From: Saccoglossus kowalevskii
Lineage: Eukaryota > Hemichordata > Enteropneusta > Harrimaniidae
Direction of reading: 5' to 3'
DNA: 61,793 bases
Assembly: GCF_000003605.2 (NCBI RefSeq)
Contig: NW_003149268.1
Location: 282,883 to 344,675, forward strand
The position numbers were made by a program, and so were the translations under genes. The notes beneath the pieces are model-generated. The model did no database searches. It saw only the letters and a list, made by a program, of their open reading frames with translations, and was not told the DNA's origin. Below are positions 23,228 to 36,920 of the stretch, in pieces (the stretch's first letter is position 1; every line of letters begins with the position of its first letter).

Positions 23228-23566
23228 CAGTTCTCGACTGTGGACTGACTTTACACTATTTAATTTTGATGTGTAAATCTATGGGGCTTTTACACATTGA
23301 GAAAAGCGTTGTGGAAACTCATTGGTGAAACACAAATGGCCAATTTAGTCTGCTGTAAAATTGTACATTCAAATTTCAGAATAAAGACATCAATATTTGT
23401 TCATAATGCTTATGAAAGTTGTGATCTAAAAATTAACTTAATTTCGGCAAGAATATCATCACTAATACATGTATTATTTTACTAATAATAATAATTATAT
23501 TATATTACTAATAATAATATTTCTTATTCGCTGTACAATACCCAAATGCCCCACAGTCGAGAACTG
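23228..23566. mobile_element. 339-bp element with perfect 16-bp terminal inverted repeats
   Basis: cagttctcgactgtgg (23228-23243) is the exact reverse complement of 23551-23566. The interior is AT-rich with TAATAATAATAAT stretches near 23480-23520 and no coding capacity. No clear target-site duplication could be read beside the arms, so the superfamily is unknown. The size and perfect arms suggest a MITE or other foldback-type element. Confidence 0.68.
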
Positions 23567-23569
23567 TTC

Positions 23570-25500
23570 AATTGGTAAAGCATGTGCTTAATATGTAAAT
23601 TACACAGATGTTTCTATGGTAAAAATAAGTAATATTTTAATATAACAAATGAGATTTTTGGTTCATATGTGTCTTCTATTTGAGATGAACTTCCAATATT
23701 GCAAATACTGTACGAGTGTTCTGTAAGAGATGTGCTTCAAATGGAACAAATACAGCACTATGTTTAGGAAAAGAAAGATCGGTTGAATGTTTATCAAAAG
23801 CAACAAAAACCTAAAGTGAAATTGAAAGCATGGTCAAATCCTGTGTAAACAAAAAAAATGTATTTAAGCCGTGTTATATCCAATGCATTAATAAGATTTA
23901 TGGTAGAAGCCTACTCATGATCTCAAATGTTTCGAGAAAATGATGCTTGTATTTTAGTGGCTAGTGTGGCTATTATTATAATGTTTTTACCATAGATTTC
24001 TATGGCACAGGCTGGTGACATAGGCTGAAATAATTATATATTGTGAATGATAGGGTACATATTGTTGTTCTCAATTATTTCAAAAATTTACACAATAAAC
24101 CAATGAACATTGTCATGCAATGATGACCAACTTTCTCAAAAATTATGAATAGGCTTCTACCTTAAAATTTTAACTTTTTGGCATTCAGAAGGGTTAAATA
24201 TTTGTAAGTGAAACACAAGAAATAGTTCTACATTGTACCTATATTTTTCTGAGATTAAACTCTGTAATCTGAAGAAATCAAATTTTAAGGCTAATACCTT
24301 AGACTTGACTTAGATCCGGTTGCAACAGTGAGGGACTATACTGAAAACGTCAGACATACTTGGATTCTAGGAGTTTTCAAATCAAAATCAAAACAAAAAT
24401 ACAATTTATCTTTAACATTGTGCTCTATGGAATCTAGGAGTTTTCAAACCCAAATCAAAACAAAATGTAGAAAATCACACAACACAGTGGATCCACAAAA
24501 AATACAATTTTCATTTACCAAATACAATCATCTTCCACCGTTCTTAAGTATTTAATATCCACAATACCCTACTTCACATTTTTCCAGTAAAGTTAAAAGA
24601 AAAAATGACATTGATCAAAACAATATGAAGGTAGCAAACAAATTTGATTTGTAGCCCCCCCCCCCCTACACGCACGAATGTAAATATAAAATATATAAAA
24701 TATATAAAACATTTGCACACAAAATATGCGATAAAAACATTGCAAAGTCAAAGAGCATTTGACCTATTCCAAAATACTAAGAATTTATGCCGAGCACTGA
24801 TCAAAATATAAATGCATTTTCCCTATTCAACATATTTAAATCAATAGAGCAAATACAGCTTTTTGTGTCACATGATCCGATTGTGTCATTAAAAATGTCA
24901 GATATATCTGCCATCTTTTTTTCATCCTACTTTGCAGCAAAAAATAAATAAATAGTCCTCCATTAAATGATGCCATAGCTCTGTGTGAAAACGTACGATT
25001 GGGGCAATTTGTGGGTAGATACGAGCATGAAAAGTGTTGTTGTAATTGAAAAGAACATCACGCGCACCTGCAACCTGTAAATGGCCTATTAACACCGCTC
25101 AAAGGAAACTGCCTCATAAAAATGCAGATGCCTAAACAACTTTTACTAATAGTACTACCCAATGCCAAAATGTACATCTTTTACACAACTAACAAAACAC
25201 AGTCATGGCACAAAACATGGTAATGAACATCAGCCTGAACAGCAGAGTATGTGTTTCTGTAAACAGATTTTTTTTTCATTATGAAATATTTTTGTGCTAT
25301 TGAATTTCACTTTCGTCTCTCCTGACTTTTAATTTAAGTACACACTGCAAGTGATGACAGTATAGATATATACATGTAACACATTTGATCACAGAAACAA
25401 TATTTGTGACAGGGCTGTGTGAATGGCCATTTTCTTATTATATATTAATGGTATCATCGCAAATTGAAAGCACTAATTGTGCTGTCAACAAGGCAGAGTC
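23570..25500. other. Unique sequence with a short direct repeat and a C-run
   Basis: A direct repeat around ctaggagttttcaaa occurs at 24367 and 24432. A C-run lies at about 24656-24666 and AT-rich TATAAAATATATAAAA near 24685. The end of a TTAA-type relic (gcattcagaagggttaaa) is near 24182-24198. No gene supported. Confidence 0.4.
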
Positions 25501-25529
25501 GCATCTAGTAGTTAATCTTGGCATCGTCC

Positions 25530-25690
25530 ATGCATCAAGTCTGAGACCCACTCGCCAAAGGTTAGGGATTGACCCCTTGCTTGGTGTTCAGCCTCAGATA
25601 AGATTTGAACTTGAGACTACATATCATCATTTAACAACCAAAAAGCTACTGTTGATGTTTGTTAATATGCAAAACAGCAGTGTCTCTCCA
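25530..25690 (-). mobile_element. Decayed tRNA-derived SINE fragment
   Basis: Read on the minus strand, agttcaaatc near 25607 resembles a pol III B box. The sequence after it (gaggctgaacacc ... ggggtcaatccc ... gcgagtggg) parallels, base for base over about 60 positions, the sequence after the B box of the SINE at 44.7 kb (aaggttgaacagc ... gaggttgaccc ... gggtgagt). The A-box region is too decayed to assign. A plus-strand open frame over the same stretch (25385-25693) is therefore unlikely to be a gene. Confidence 0.5.
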
Positions 25691-25699
25691 TGAATTAAG

Positions 25700-26325
25700 C
25701 AGTATTTCATGAAGGATGTTTTGGTCATAATAAATGTACATGAGGAAATACATCAAATCTTCCTTGAAATTTGTGTACATTACTATGAATAATTATTCTA
25801 ATATTCACAAGTGAAGGATTGATACAGCAACAACATTTTACTAAAATAGATTTAATTATTAACATTTTGAGATCACATATGACAATTTTGTTTTATCTCT
25901 GAATTGAATATTCAAACTGGCAGTTAAAACCGTTATCATTTTCTTATTTGAAATCGACCATCAGACCAATAATTCACCATGGTGGACAGCACCCTCTATA
26001 AATGACCTGTGTGTGACCAGGTCACATTTTAAGGTCAGTTTAAACATGAATTCAATGTAAAAAATGTAATAGACCAGTGAGGGCGCTGTCACAAGGGTAA
26101 TTGCTATATTACCGGTAATTAGAACAATTCATGTTTTGTATTCAGTTGATGCCAATTTTAGTGCAAACATTAATTTTCCCTTCCCTACAGCTTTGAGCTT
26201 TACATACAGATACCTGCAGGATTTGCCTCAGGAGCAGAGATTTAAACATGCATGAATCTTTCATAACAGTAATGTAAAATTTGCTCAAGAACAGTAGCCA
26301 ACATGAAAATACACAAAAATTAGCA
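25700..26325. other. Unique AT-rich sequence, nothing supported
   Basis: No supported gene, array or inverted-repeat element. Confidence 0.35.
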
Positions 26326-26330
26326 AAATG

Positions 26331-26575
26331 TACTAACTTCTCTCACAAAAATGGGCCAAACGTACCAACATTTCACGCAAAATTGGGCAACACGTACCAA
26401 AATTTCACACAAAAATGGATAAAATGTACTAATATTTTATACCAAAATGGATAAATTTACCAATATTTCACAAAAATGAGCAAAATGTACCAATATTTCA
26501 TACAAAAATGGGCAAAATGTACCAACATTTCACACTAAAATGGGCAAAACATACCAACATTTCGGCATAAAAAAA
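26331..26575 (+). repeat. 31-32-bp minisatellite, about 8 degenerate copies
   Basis: taccaacatttcacacaaaa-type units start near 26331, 26363, 26395, 26427, 26458, 26488, 26520 and 26552, a period of 31-32 bp. Copies differ by small substitutions and indels, so the array is older than the ones at 19.7 and 51.1 kb. Confidence 0.88.
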
Positions 26576-28763
26576 TATGGTGATTAACACAAGTGTACCT
26601 AAGTCACCAACACTGCATGATAATACATGCGTCAGTTACCGAGAACGACACTCCATGACAGGTTTGGTTTAACATCGATACTACCCTGCCGTGATCAAAT
26701 AGCAGTGCTTACGTACACATACTCGTAACAATGTAACCATGATGGCATGCAATCCCACAATCCATCACTTGCTCTCGCTCGCTCACTCAATCTCCTCCTT
26801 AAAAGATCTAATGAGATTCGACAGTGACAGCTTCTGTCAGAAACAGTCGCCACGGAAACTAACACCTACTGACAAGGTGGAAATGAGAAAAGTGAATAAA
26901 GTGAGGTGACTAATACGGTGATGTCACCTTAGTTCGATTTCCGAGACAAAAATTCCATTTAGCTACTCCAGAATTTAGTTACTTAATCAGAGTAGTTCAT
27001 CCAGTTAGTGAGTACACGCAGGTCACTTCCTTTATGCATAACCTTACCATCAAATTCATGTGTTCGCAAAATTACTACTAATCTGCATAACTTAATTACA
27101 ACGATGTCTTCTATTAGCCCCAGGCTTCAAGTGACACGCACAGCCATCATTGTTTTATTTTATGTTTATATTATTATGAAAAATCATTGTAAAGTGATTT
27201 ACAACATTTTTACACAGCATATCTCCATGACGATTTGTGATGCTAGAATAATGCTAATGTTCACACTCAACCTGGATGTGTTTTTTTAATTTCGAGAAAA
27301 ATTGCTCTCTTACATGTAATTAAATTCTCAAATAGCTAAAATGAATGAGAAAATGGCGTCAACTATCGGCACTGGTAAAACATGCCATGCAATTTAACAA
27401 GAGTCCAAATTACATAATGAATACAGCTCATACATATATCAAAACAGTTATCTTCGTTCTGATATACTGATGCATATATTTTCTGGAACAGAAAGCCTGT
27501 CGCTAAAAATAATCACGATGTAAGAAATATATCTTTATCTTACCAAGGGAACCAAACTCATTTACAAAAGCCATATTAAAATTACTATTTATTACAGACA
27601 TCTTAAATGCATCGTAAAAAAATTTACTGCTCACCCCTACATTTTAAATAATGTTCAAGTTAAAACATATTTCAATCTGAATTCGTACAAGTGTCTTTAC
27701 ATCATGTGCATTTACCACAATCGTTTATAGTTAGCGTGGAATCCAATCAGTATTTCAGAAACGAATCAATAAATCAAAATTGAACGTTGAATCTACTTTA
27801 TAAGAAAAATTACCAATACGGCAAAATACCTGCACGATATGCTGTCAATTTCAAAATTTAATATAATGCAGTCACTTTAGGGTGTTCAGAATTTTGTGCT
27901 TTGCTAAGACTTGCTAAATATTTCCTTTTTGTTTCCATTTTTAGTTTCAGATACTTCCACAGTGTACACAAACATTTTACTCTATTGAGCATACACAGTA
28001 TTAAAGTTGCATTCTTACTTCTTATAATCTGCAGAAAACCTCTCTCCCTGATTGTACATTGTACAGGCTGTGGATTTTGTCCAGTTTATGAGAAATCTTA
28101 TCCAACCAAACATAGAAATTAAATTTAGAAGCCCCTCCTAACACTAAGAAAAGTTGACTTGAGAATTATGTTACATTTGATGATTAGACACCAAAACCTT
28201 CAGTGCAGGCTAGCTTGGGTGTACTAGTATTTCAGGATTTGTTGCCATAGCAACTGATTTAATAATTTTTCATGGTTGTCACAATAAACAGTGGTACCGT
28301 TAGGTGTTTTATATAAAATACAAATTGGGAATGTAACTGTAAGCTTTTAAATGCCCAAATTCTTTTCGCCAAAACTTTGATGCATGATTTTGGAAATTTG
28401 TATGTACCGGTATTTTTCTAAAATTTCTTAATTTTGGACTATCAACCGAAAAAAAACAATTATGCAGGTTATTGCAGAAAAGGTGACAACATTTTAAACA
28501 CCCTGTAATAGAAGTACATGTAAAAGCAGAGATTTTAGTTTGAGGTAAACTGGAATAGAAGTACACACACATCTGCCATGTATGAACATAATAATTTTCC
28601 TCAATAGAAAAAACACTTGACTGACACAAGAGGGCGCTCTAACAAATCAGAATGCATTAGATTCACATTCAGTATCGTTTTCTCATTTACAAATCTTCAG
28701 CTAATCCTTGGAAAGACTCTTAGGAATTTTGTATGAATAAATACAGTAAAAAAAACTTGAATA

Positions 28764-28791
28764 AGGGCAATATTGTGACTGATATTGCCCT
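28764..28791. repeat. Perfect 10-bp inverted repeat, 8-nt loop
   Basis: agggcaatat (28764-28773) and atattgccct (28782-28791) are exact reverse complements around tgtgactg. Function unknown. Confidence 0.75.
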
Positions 28792-29235
28792 GAATATCAG
28801 CAACAATAGTTCGTTATTGTGTATTTTTATAGTGAGATTAAATTTGAAACTTAATAAAATTTATGTAAGATGTGTTCAACTTCACAAACTAGAACAGACG
28901 CTAACCCACTTTAAAAAGAAAAGGCCAGTGAGCCATCATGAAGGAAAATTATGCGGTAAAAAATGATGTGATTATGTGACCAATATTCTCTCCTTTGTGT
29001 GATAAGTTCAACAAATATGTGTTGGAAACAAACATTTTTGAGAAGAAAATTAGGCCCCTGCTGATTTTGTCAAAAGCAGCATGTGAAAAATAATAGAGAC
29101 AGAATAAAACTTGGATGAAAACGACTTGTTTTAAATCTCTTATGTAATAAGAGAAATTGATACTCTGAAGACCCTGGTGATGATAGAATACAAGCATGAC
29201 ATGTCAGTCATCAGTGTGTTACACAAGGCCATCTA

Positions 29236-29267
29236 CCATATGTAGATTTCAATCTACCACCATATGG
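29236..29267. repeat. Interrupted hairpin
   Basis: CCATATG (29236-29242) pairs with CATATGG (29261-29267), and inside them TAGATT pairs with AATCTA around a 2-nt loop. One strand carries four extra unpaired bases. Confidence 0.65.
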
Positions 29268-30162
29268 CTCTATTGTTGGAGAACAAAAACTAAGAAGTCA
29301 AATCTTGAAACACCAATATCTATCATCAACAAAATTGCACACACTTTTTTTCTCCTCAAAATGCTACGTTGCAAAACAAATAAACATGAACGAAACCTAA
29401 GGTTCAAACAGCTCTAATTTCGCAAGTTGGTGAAAACCGCAACATTTTCACTGGGGTCCTCATATATCTGAATCATGGTGACCTTTTGAGTGCATAATTT
29501 TCACATCCAAAATTTTTCTTAAACAGCTATCAACATTTTGGAGCTGCACGTCTTGATCAATATTTTGAAAAAAATCTATGGAAAATGTTACATTTTATTT
29601 TGTATAAACAGAGTGAAATTGACTTTAATGCTCAAATGGTTAAATTATTGAATCACGGAAATACATAGAAGCAAAATATAAGCTTTCTTTGCAACACAGT
29701 CTGACAACGACTTTTATGCTTGCATGTACACAAAATGTTTTTTGTATAAATCACTTTTCCTGGTGGGTCACAAAAATAAACAAAATAGTTACGGTTATTA
29801 ATTTCTTTTCTGAAATTACATAACAAAATATTATTACCCAATTTGGTGACAACTATAAGGGTCTATAAATCTATGTTCTAGACATATATTAGAGAAGTAA
29901 TTACCAAATGAATGGAAACCATGACAACAATATGACCAAAACTTGTGATATTAAAGTGAAAGATTACGCAGAAAAAGTAACCGCTTTTCATTAATTTCAA
30001 CTTTGTCTTCATCATGTCAACTTTATGAGATAGAATAGAAGTTTAATGTGACGTGTACGCACTACTATGAAAATACAGATTCGCACACGATGTCATTTAG
30101 TTTTTATATGCCATGCCTGACAACGCAATTTCATCAACAACAAAGTACAGTACCCTACCTAC

Positions 30163-30248
30163 CTGATATGCAAAGGAAGAGAAATCAAGCATACTGGTAA
30201 TCTCAAAGAACAGCAGATTGCTCAACAGGATCTTGATAATTTCAAGGA
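30163..30248 (-). CDS. Possible 86-bp internal exon, minus strand
   Basis: The acceptor gttcttggttatctctcag and the donor CAG|GTAGGTAG, both near consensus, bound 86 bp on the minus strand. Only one frame is open: two bases to complete a codon, then LEIIKILLSNLLFFEITSML followed by DFSSFAYQ, ending on a codon boundary. The candidate at 38209-38294 ends with a single G, so the two would join in phase and make Val. The peptide is amphipathic or hydrophobic and not recognised. One of three frames being open over 28 codons is common at this base composition; the pairing of good splice sites is the stronger argument. Confidence 0.25.
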
Positions 30249-30249
30249 C

Positions 30250-32460
30250 TGAGAGATAACCAAGAACAGATGAGTGTAATCTGTAAAGCCAATATATATT
30301 ATGCTAAGTCTTAAAGATTACTAACATCACATTGTATCAACTCTATATGCACTCACGGTTACTAAAAACTGTGATGCACTGGAGTACAGCTACTTGTGTT
30401 TACATAGACAGCACAGTGACTCCTACTGGATGAAAACAATGATGGGTGGGTGGGGCTTTACTTATCAGAACAGACCCAAGAAGACATGCTAGAGCAAATA
30501 CAATGTCTACATTTTTTTTTTATAAATTAATAGATTGACAAAGGTAATCATCGCGTATCATTTAACTTTTGATTTGAATTGAATTCTTCTTGCCAAATTG
30601 TTGTTATAACCATGGTAATCATGGAACAACATTTTGTACATATTTCTATTAATTCTTTGATAACTCTTGATGAAAATGGATAACATTTACACTTAATCAA
30701 AATTGTTGAAAAAAAATGCAGCAAAAGATTATTTTGTGAAAAGAAGACAAAAGTTAATTCTGACATTCGAACAGTTAAAAGAGAATGTTACTTCAATGCT
30801 GTATATTGCTACCAGGCAGCAGTGATGCAATACACGTGTAAAACAAGTCAAAATGTGCCATTTTAGTGAATTTGAATGGATGCAAGAACCTTAATTTAGA
30901 TAAAGTGCCAACAATCTTATTGTGAGAATACACTTTATTTTAAATTAGCAACATCTTGAATTTTACATGTAAATTAGCTAAAATAATATGCTAGCTAAAA
31001 AGACACATATCAACTACACGTCATGAAATGAAAAGAAGAGAAACTTAAAAAATCCAATCCAACTCAGTACTACTCATTTACTATCCAATCAATCAGAATT
31101 TGAATGTCTGAATGGCTAATGGGTTTCCCTCTTTAATAGAAGACCACACCTTCTACAATACCAGCACCAAAGTAATAAAAACATCACACACTGACCAGCT
31201 CCTTATTGCATGCTGTGACTGGTCAAAAGATAATTTTGACTGACGAGAGCCACAGTAACTGGTTTAACTGCTTTAGAAGGTTCAAAATATAAAAGCAAGG
31301 TTGAATACAGGAGGACAGGTTGCACTTCATAAAACCTCATTATCGAAGCATGTCTATTGGGTTTTTTTTCCCATTGAAAGTAAGTCTATGATGTCTTCAT
31401 TGTGATATTAATCACTACACTGCCAGTCTGACTGTAACCAAAGATGTAGCATAAAACCGACAAAAGAAACTCCACGGTCACCCGCCAGGGCATATGCTAA
31501 TCTTTTGTTTGGTGGGGCTAATTTAAACAATGGACACCCTTCCTTTTACCCTATTATAAAGAGACTTCTGTCTCCATAAGTACTTGACCAGCCACAGGAA
31601 CATTCTTGGCTTCTGTAGTACCCCCTATTACATCAGTAGGTCACTACCCTGAAGACAAAAGCATAGCTGTTCTACTACTAGTAACGGTGGGGGGTTTCTA
31701 TGCAGAAAAGGTAGAAGGGAAGGGCAAAGTGATTGTCACCTCGAACGGGTGGTTTAGGCCCTTCAAAAAACCTGAATCATTTGTTTTTGGTCAGCAAGCA
31801 CATCAGTTCAAAAAGAGATGCTCATGACTGTTTTGGGAAGTTTCTGTAAAAATACTGCAAAAATGAAAGAACATCTCCAGATCAAAAACAATTTTTTTTT
31901 TATTTTAGCCTACTATTGATAGGTTTGAAGATTGCTCTTGAAAAGAGAAACATAAACAGAGTTTTTAATTATCATAACAACTTACATCATGCCAGTGGTA
32001 TACTGTATACAAAAAAAAACTTGTTTTGACATCTCAACATGACTACAGGGACCTCTCTTTCAGCTAATAATAAACAACGAAGAAAAAAAGCAAGACATTT
32101 CAATCACTATTCAGCAATAAGAATTGCAACTGACACAATCTCCAGTAATGTAAGTTACCTGTAATGGTAATATGTTCAGAAAAGTTGTTCACAAGATAAT
32201 GTGCAAATACTTCCTCACATGTGCTCATCCATATCTTTTCTTTAAAGTATTGTATTAAAGTTCTATTGATGTATTCAATTACAGAAAACCATTCAATTTT
32301 AATATGAATTTTCACGATTTCATGATTTTATGGCATTTAGGTGAAGAAAACAATTCACAAAAGTCTCTGACTTGAAAAATTCGTAAAATATTTTCTCTTG
32401 CGAGAGAAAAAAAAAACTGTTTATGATATGTTTTTGTTCAATAACGGTGATAAACTACAC
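30250..32460. other. Unique AT-rich sequence, nothing supported
   Basis: No arrays or splice-bounded frames. A plus-strand frame at 31606-31827 is open but has no context. taatagaagacc near 31135 recalls the internal motif of the MITE at 9021. Confidence 0.4.
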
Positions 32461-32474
32461 AGACTCTACAAGCA

Positions 32475-33200
32475 CTGGCTACTAGATGAACTTTAACAAA
32501 ACCGCAGATTCAAATATGGGCCAAAGGATTATTCACTGAACACCCTCAAGTTTGGTATACCTCTATATTGACGACATAATGTGAAACCCCATATTAGTGA
32601 GCTAGTAGCCCTCTAGTATACTAGATGAACTTGAACAAGCCTGTTGATTAAAATATGGCCCAAAGTAGGGATTATTTACTGTACAGTTTCAGATTTGGTT
32701 TCATAAATATACAGACTTATTTGCATATGTGCTTATACCTATAAATTGACGACATAAAGTGAAACCCCATATTTTTAAAGTAGCAACCCTCTAGTATACT
32801 AGATGAACTTGAACAAGCCTGTTGATTAAAATATGGCCCAAAGTAGGGATTATTTACTGTACAGTTTCAGATTTGGTTTCATAAATATACAGACTTATTT
32901 GCATATGTGCGTATACCTCTATATTGACGACATAAAGTGAAACCCCATATTAGTAAAGTAGCAACCCTCTAGTATACTAGATGAACTTGAACAAGCCTGT
33001 TGATTAAAATATGGCCCAAAGCAGGGATTATTTACTGTACAGCTTCAGATTTGGTTTCATAAATACAGCCTCATTTCCATACAAGTGGTCTTCTAAATAA
33101 ACAACATAAAGTGAAACATATATTAGTGAGGTTAGGGGTTTTCAGATGACTCGAACAAGACAGCCTATTAAAATAACCAAGAATGGTTAATTTATTCTCT
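32475..33200 (+). repeat. 178-bp tandem repeat, about 4 copies
   Basis: The landmark ctagtatactagatgaact starts at 32613, 32791 and 32969 (exact 178-bp spacing), with a degenerate earlier copy near 32478 and a decayed last unit reaching about 33200. The central copies are nearly identical; the outer ones are diverged. No terminal hairpin or microsatellite follows, so I do not assign it to the hairpin-ended elements. Confidence 0.92.
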
Positions 33201-35195
33201 GTACACCCTCAGATTCCCCATACTGACACACTTTTCCCACAGAAACAAAACATGTTGAAGTTTTCTTCATGATCTTCATAACAATTTTGTTTTTGGACCT
33301 TGAAACAATTGTAGCCGACAATCAAAATATGGTCAAAGCACCACAGCAGACACACAGCAATATCTATTTAACACCTATTAGATGAGCTACACAGGACTAA
33401 ATTTTGAAAATGACATGGTATGGAGTGCGACGTTTTTAAAATGCAGTTTGTTGGAACTTACATCAAGTTACGACTGAACATACAAAAAACATATCAACAG
33501 CAGTCGTGACACACCCAACATATCCACCTGACGTAATCTAATTTGTCGACAGTGACGAGGCGGCAATTTTCCTCATTTCTTAATGACACAACATTGGTCC
33601 CACTCCACACACAACAGATGGCCTTTTCAATCCTTTTTTTTTTGGGGGGGGGGCGAGCTTCTGTCCATTTCATAAGGTTATTATTATTTTTAAAGATTTC
33701 AATGAAAAGCACATGTTGCCCATTTATCTAAATGGCTGTGCAATGATTTGTCACCAGCCTATTTTAAAAGAAGTCAACTATTAAGAAACATCAGTGTTGG
33801 ACTACATACTTTTTCCAAATACATTTTACAATAAATTAGGTAAATGGGTACTTTTCTTGTCCTAAAAACTACCCATGCTATGTATAAACTAATTTTTTTA
33901 ACAAGGGTTGTTGTACGCAAGTGCTCCCGGATACCTCTGTACAATGGGCTGAAAATTCAGAAGCCATATGCTTAATCTACCTCACCTGAATGTTTTGATG
34001 TTTTTTAAAATAGTTCAATAACCGTCTAAGGCATTCAAAATTTTGGCCTTGCAATTGGGTGACCTGAAAGCACGGAGTCCAAGCACTGCATACAACAACA
34101 GATTATTTTATTTTTAATCAAATAGATTCCCCACAAATTATTTTTTTAAATTTTCTCTGAATTTAAATTTTACATTAGACATGTTTAAAGAATCAAAAAA
34201 ACAAAGCATAGTTTCTGTGGATGGCATCACAAAATTAGCAATGAATAAGTGGAAGTCAGGTCTACTGCAGATGCCAATAAAGCTTACCAAAGAGGTGAAT
34301 GTGAATAATTGAAATAAAAACATCAAATCCTAATTGCAAATACATTGGATTATACACAGTATATAACATCAAATAGAAAGAACTGTTAACAAGCAAATCT
34401 GAACAAAACATAAGCATAATCTGTATACTGGTATGGTATTGTTTATTAACAATAACAAATTACTCAATTTAAGTTGAATCCAAGCAATTCACAAACTACA
34501 CATGCCAGTTGATCCCAGAAAAGTAAACTGTTACTAACTTACATACATATATTGGAGTACCAGAGTTGTTGTTAATGGACTGATGCCCTCTGGTGGTATG
34601 AAATGGAATACTGTTATGGTAAGCAACTACTTAACCATTCTATCAGGAAGTAATCTAAACAAGGGTTCTGATCATCACAAAAAGACTAAGTAGAGAAAGG
34701 GCATGATTCATTTTATTTCCATGTATATACATTTACTGTAACAAACACTGGTTCTTTACTACAAAAAGTTGATTTCTGTTTTGACCCTGAATGTTGCTAT
34801 TTATTTTGCCCCAGACTGACAGCCCCAATTAGTAGAAATTGTCTGTTCACATATGCCAGTTTTCTCCCCTACAAAGGAGGAGACAGTGATACCAGAGGTA
34901 CATTAATCATTAACTGGAACCAGCATTGTGAAGTAGCTGAAGTGATAGCAAGATTCTCAGCCAACTTATTCACAACCAATGCCAATTTGTCTCAACTCCT
35001 TCCAGCCAAGTTATTCTAATCGTTCGCACAAAAATTCTGATTGCCATTTGAAAATAAGCTACAAGCAGTGTCAAGTTGTTTTGGTTTGATTCCAAATGAT
35101 ACTACAAACTTATCCTGGTGTTTCAAGAAAATTAATGAAAAAAAAATAAGCTACAATCTAGGCAGGAATAAATCTTTAGGAAAATGGGAATACAA
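33201..35195. other. Unique sequence with a T-run/G-run junction
   Basis: A T-run followed directly by a G-run of about 10 lies near 33632-33652. Otherwise no supported feature. Confidence 0.4.
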
Positions 35196-35229
35196 TATTG
35201 TAAAGGGGGAAATATTTGCATGGATTCAA

Positions 35230-35420
35230 TTTTAGCAGATTTTATGTTGCAGGGATATTCACTGGATTTCAAAATTCACAGGTTTGTGTAGAAAACTATA
35301 TATTCTTTTGTTTAACTTGCACATTCACTGCGTTTTGATTTAGCCCAATCAGCTCTCAGTGATACGAGTGAAAATACAAATCAACAAATAATTAATTATA
35401 CAGGATTTGCTCTAAATAAA
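35230..35420. mobile_element. Decayed copy of the TACTGT MITE family (copy 1)
   Basis: atattcactggatttcaaaa and cacattcactgcgttttgat match in order and spacing the internal landmarks of the element at 48942-49151 (catattcagtgggttttaaa and catattcactgggttttaat). The termini are too diverged to place exactly. Confidence 0.5.
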
Positions 35421-36920
35421 GCACATGTGCTTCTAGTCAATTACAGAAATCTTTCCGTGGTCAAAGTAAGTCATATTCAGCAAACAATAAATACAACTTT
35501 TAGTTTTTTGTGCACTTATAATGATTTCTAATATAGCACAGCAAATATGACACATTAAGTAAGAGAGAAGAAAACGACATTTCATTGTGTGAGTCATGGG
35601 ATGAATAAAATCGTGGTTCCAAATATATTTGATGTACCATATTATTTTATGCATTGCAATTAAAAAACAAGTTTTTCCAAAAATTCAATCTATAAGAACA
35701 ACGTCTGTCCTGAATCCTCTGGCAATACAGACATAAAAAAAATAGCTATCACATTAATTATACGACATGGTGCACAAATGCTGTAAATCAAATTAGTTAA
35801 AACTGTTGGAAATGCCTTGATCATGACCTTTGTTCTATTAATGACCCATGAAAGAGAATTTCAAGTAGAAGAGAAATTTATGGGTCAATAAAAAATGTGC
35901 AAAGTACACAGAGACTCAATGATTGAAATGGTGCTTATATTTAGGATATTTGCAGCAAGCTAGAACAGCGAAGTCATACAACACTGATTACATGACCCCA
36001 AAACAACAAAACAACTTAAATTGCCTACTTTACAAGGAATAACAACTTCAGGAAAGAGGAGTGTACAAGAAAAACAATTCGGATAATATTAAATGCTTGA
36101 TGAGCAACAATTTGGTAATGTCTGCTGCATACTGTACTTTGTTGGTCAACAAATCCAGATGAAGCAGGCATCTAACGTGACTGAATTTGAAGATACAAAT
36201 GCCCAAATGAAAATTTACCTAACAAACTTTTTATTTTCACAGCCATTGTCACCCACATTAAAATTAGCCCAAAATTTTCTCAATTTGTCTTCCCAACTTC
36301 AATAACATAACAAGACACAATCTGATTAAACCCTGAGTGGTAAAGTCAACTTTTGTCACCATCCACTAAAAATAACCCAAATTATAATTATTTAGTGCAA
36401 AATTATCAAGAAAATTATAGAAAAATACATAAAAATGGACAAAAAGCTGTACCAAAATTTTAGCGGGAAGAGTCAGATTGAAAATGAATGTGAGCAGACG
36501 ATATTGACTACTTTATGAACGACAATGGATAATGGACGGCAAAAGAACATGGGGAGTATATCAGTGTTATAGGCACTGACAAATGATGACAATATGCGAA
36601 TCACTACCTACTGTGCATCTAAATTGCAAAATTATGAAAATGTAGTAAACAAATTTGTAGTTTAATTAATCTTCAAAATACTGTTCTACGTCAGCGATTA
36701 CATCATATTTTTTTGTTATGACATGGCTCTAATCACTTTATTTGAAAACATTCTGGAAGGTGACAAACAATAGATCATTGCAAATTGAATTATCATTTAT
36801 GGAAAACCTTACCGTATTTGCTCTATTAAAAGCTCAAATAAACAAAACATTGATTAATTTGACCATAGACACACGTGTGTATGTCATTTACATAAATGAA
36901 TATGCTCCTGATAAAGAAAA

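Larger units (their letters stand above)
26600..30162. other. Long AT-rich stretch with two hairpins and a TTAA-type relic
   Basis: Mostly unique. Inverted repeats at 28764-28791 and 29236-29267 are listed separately. A segment ending aatgctcaaatggttaaa near 29643 resembles the right end and interior of the TTAA MITE at 16758. A minus-strand open stretch near 26700-26865, in slightly CpG-richer sequence with a tandem NAG acceptor, was considered but has no support beyond being open. Confidence 0.4.

Noticed and set aside
25385-25693. 102-codon plus-strand ORF
   Set aside because: Its second half is the antisense of a SINE fragment.
26714-26868. Minus-strand 51-codon open stretch after a good NAG acceptor
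   Set aside because: Openness is explained by locally higher GC and a CGCTCGCTCACTC simple stretch; the donor is weak.
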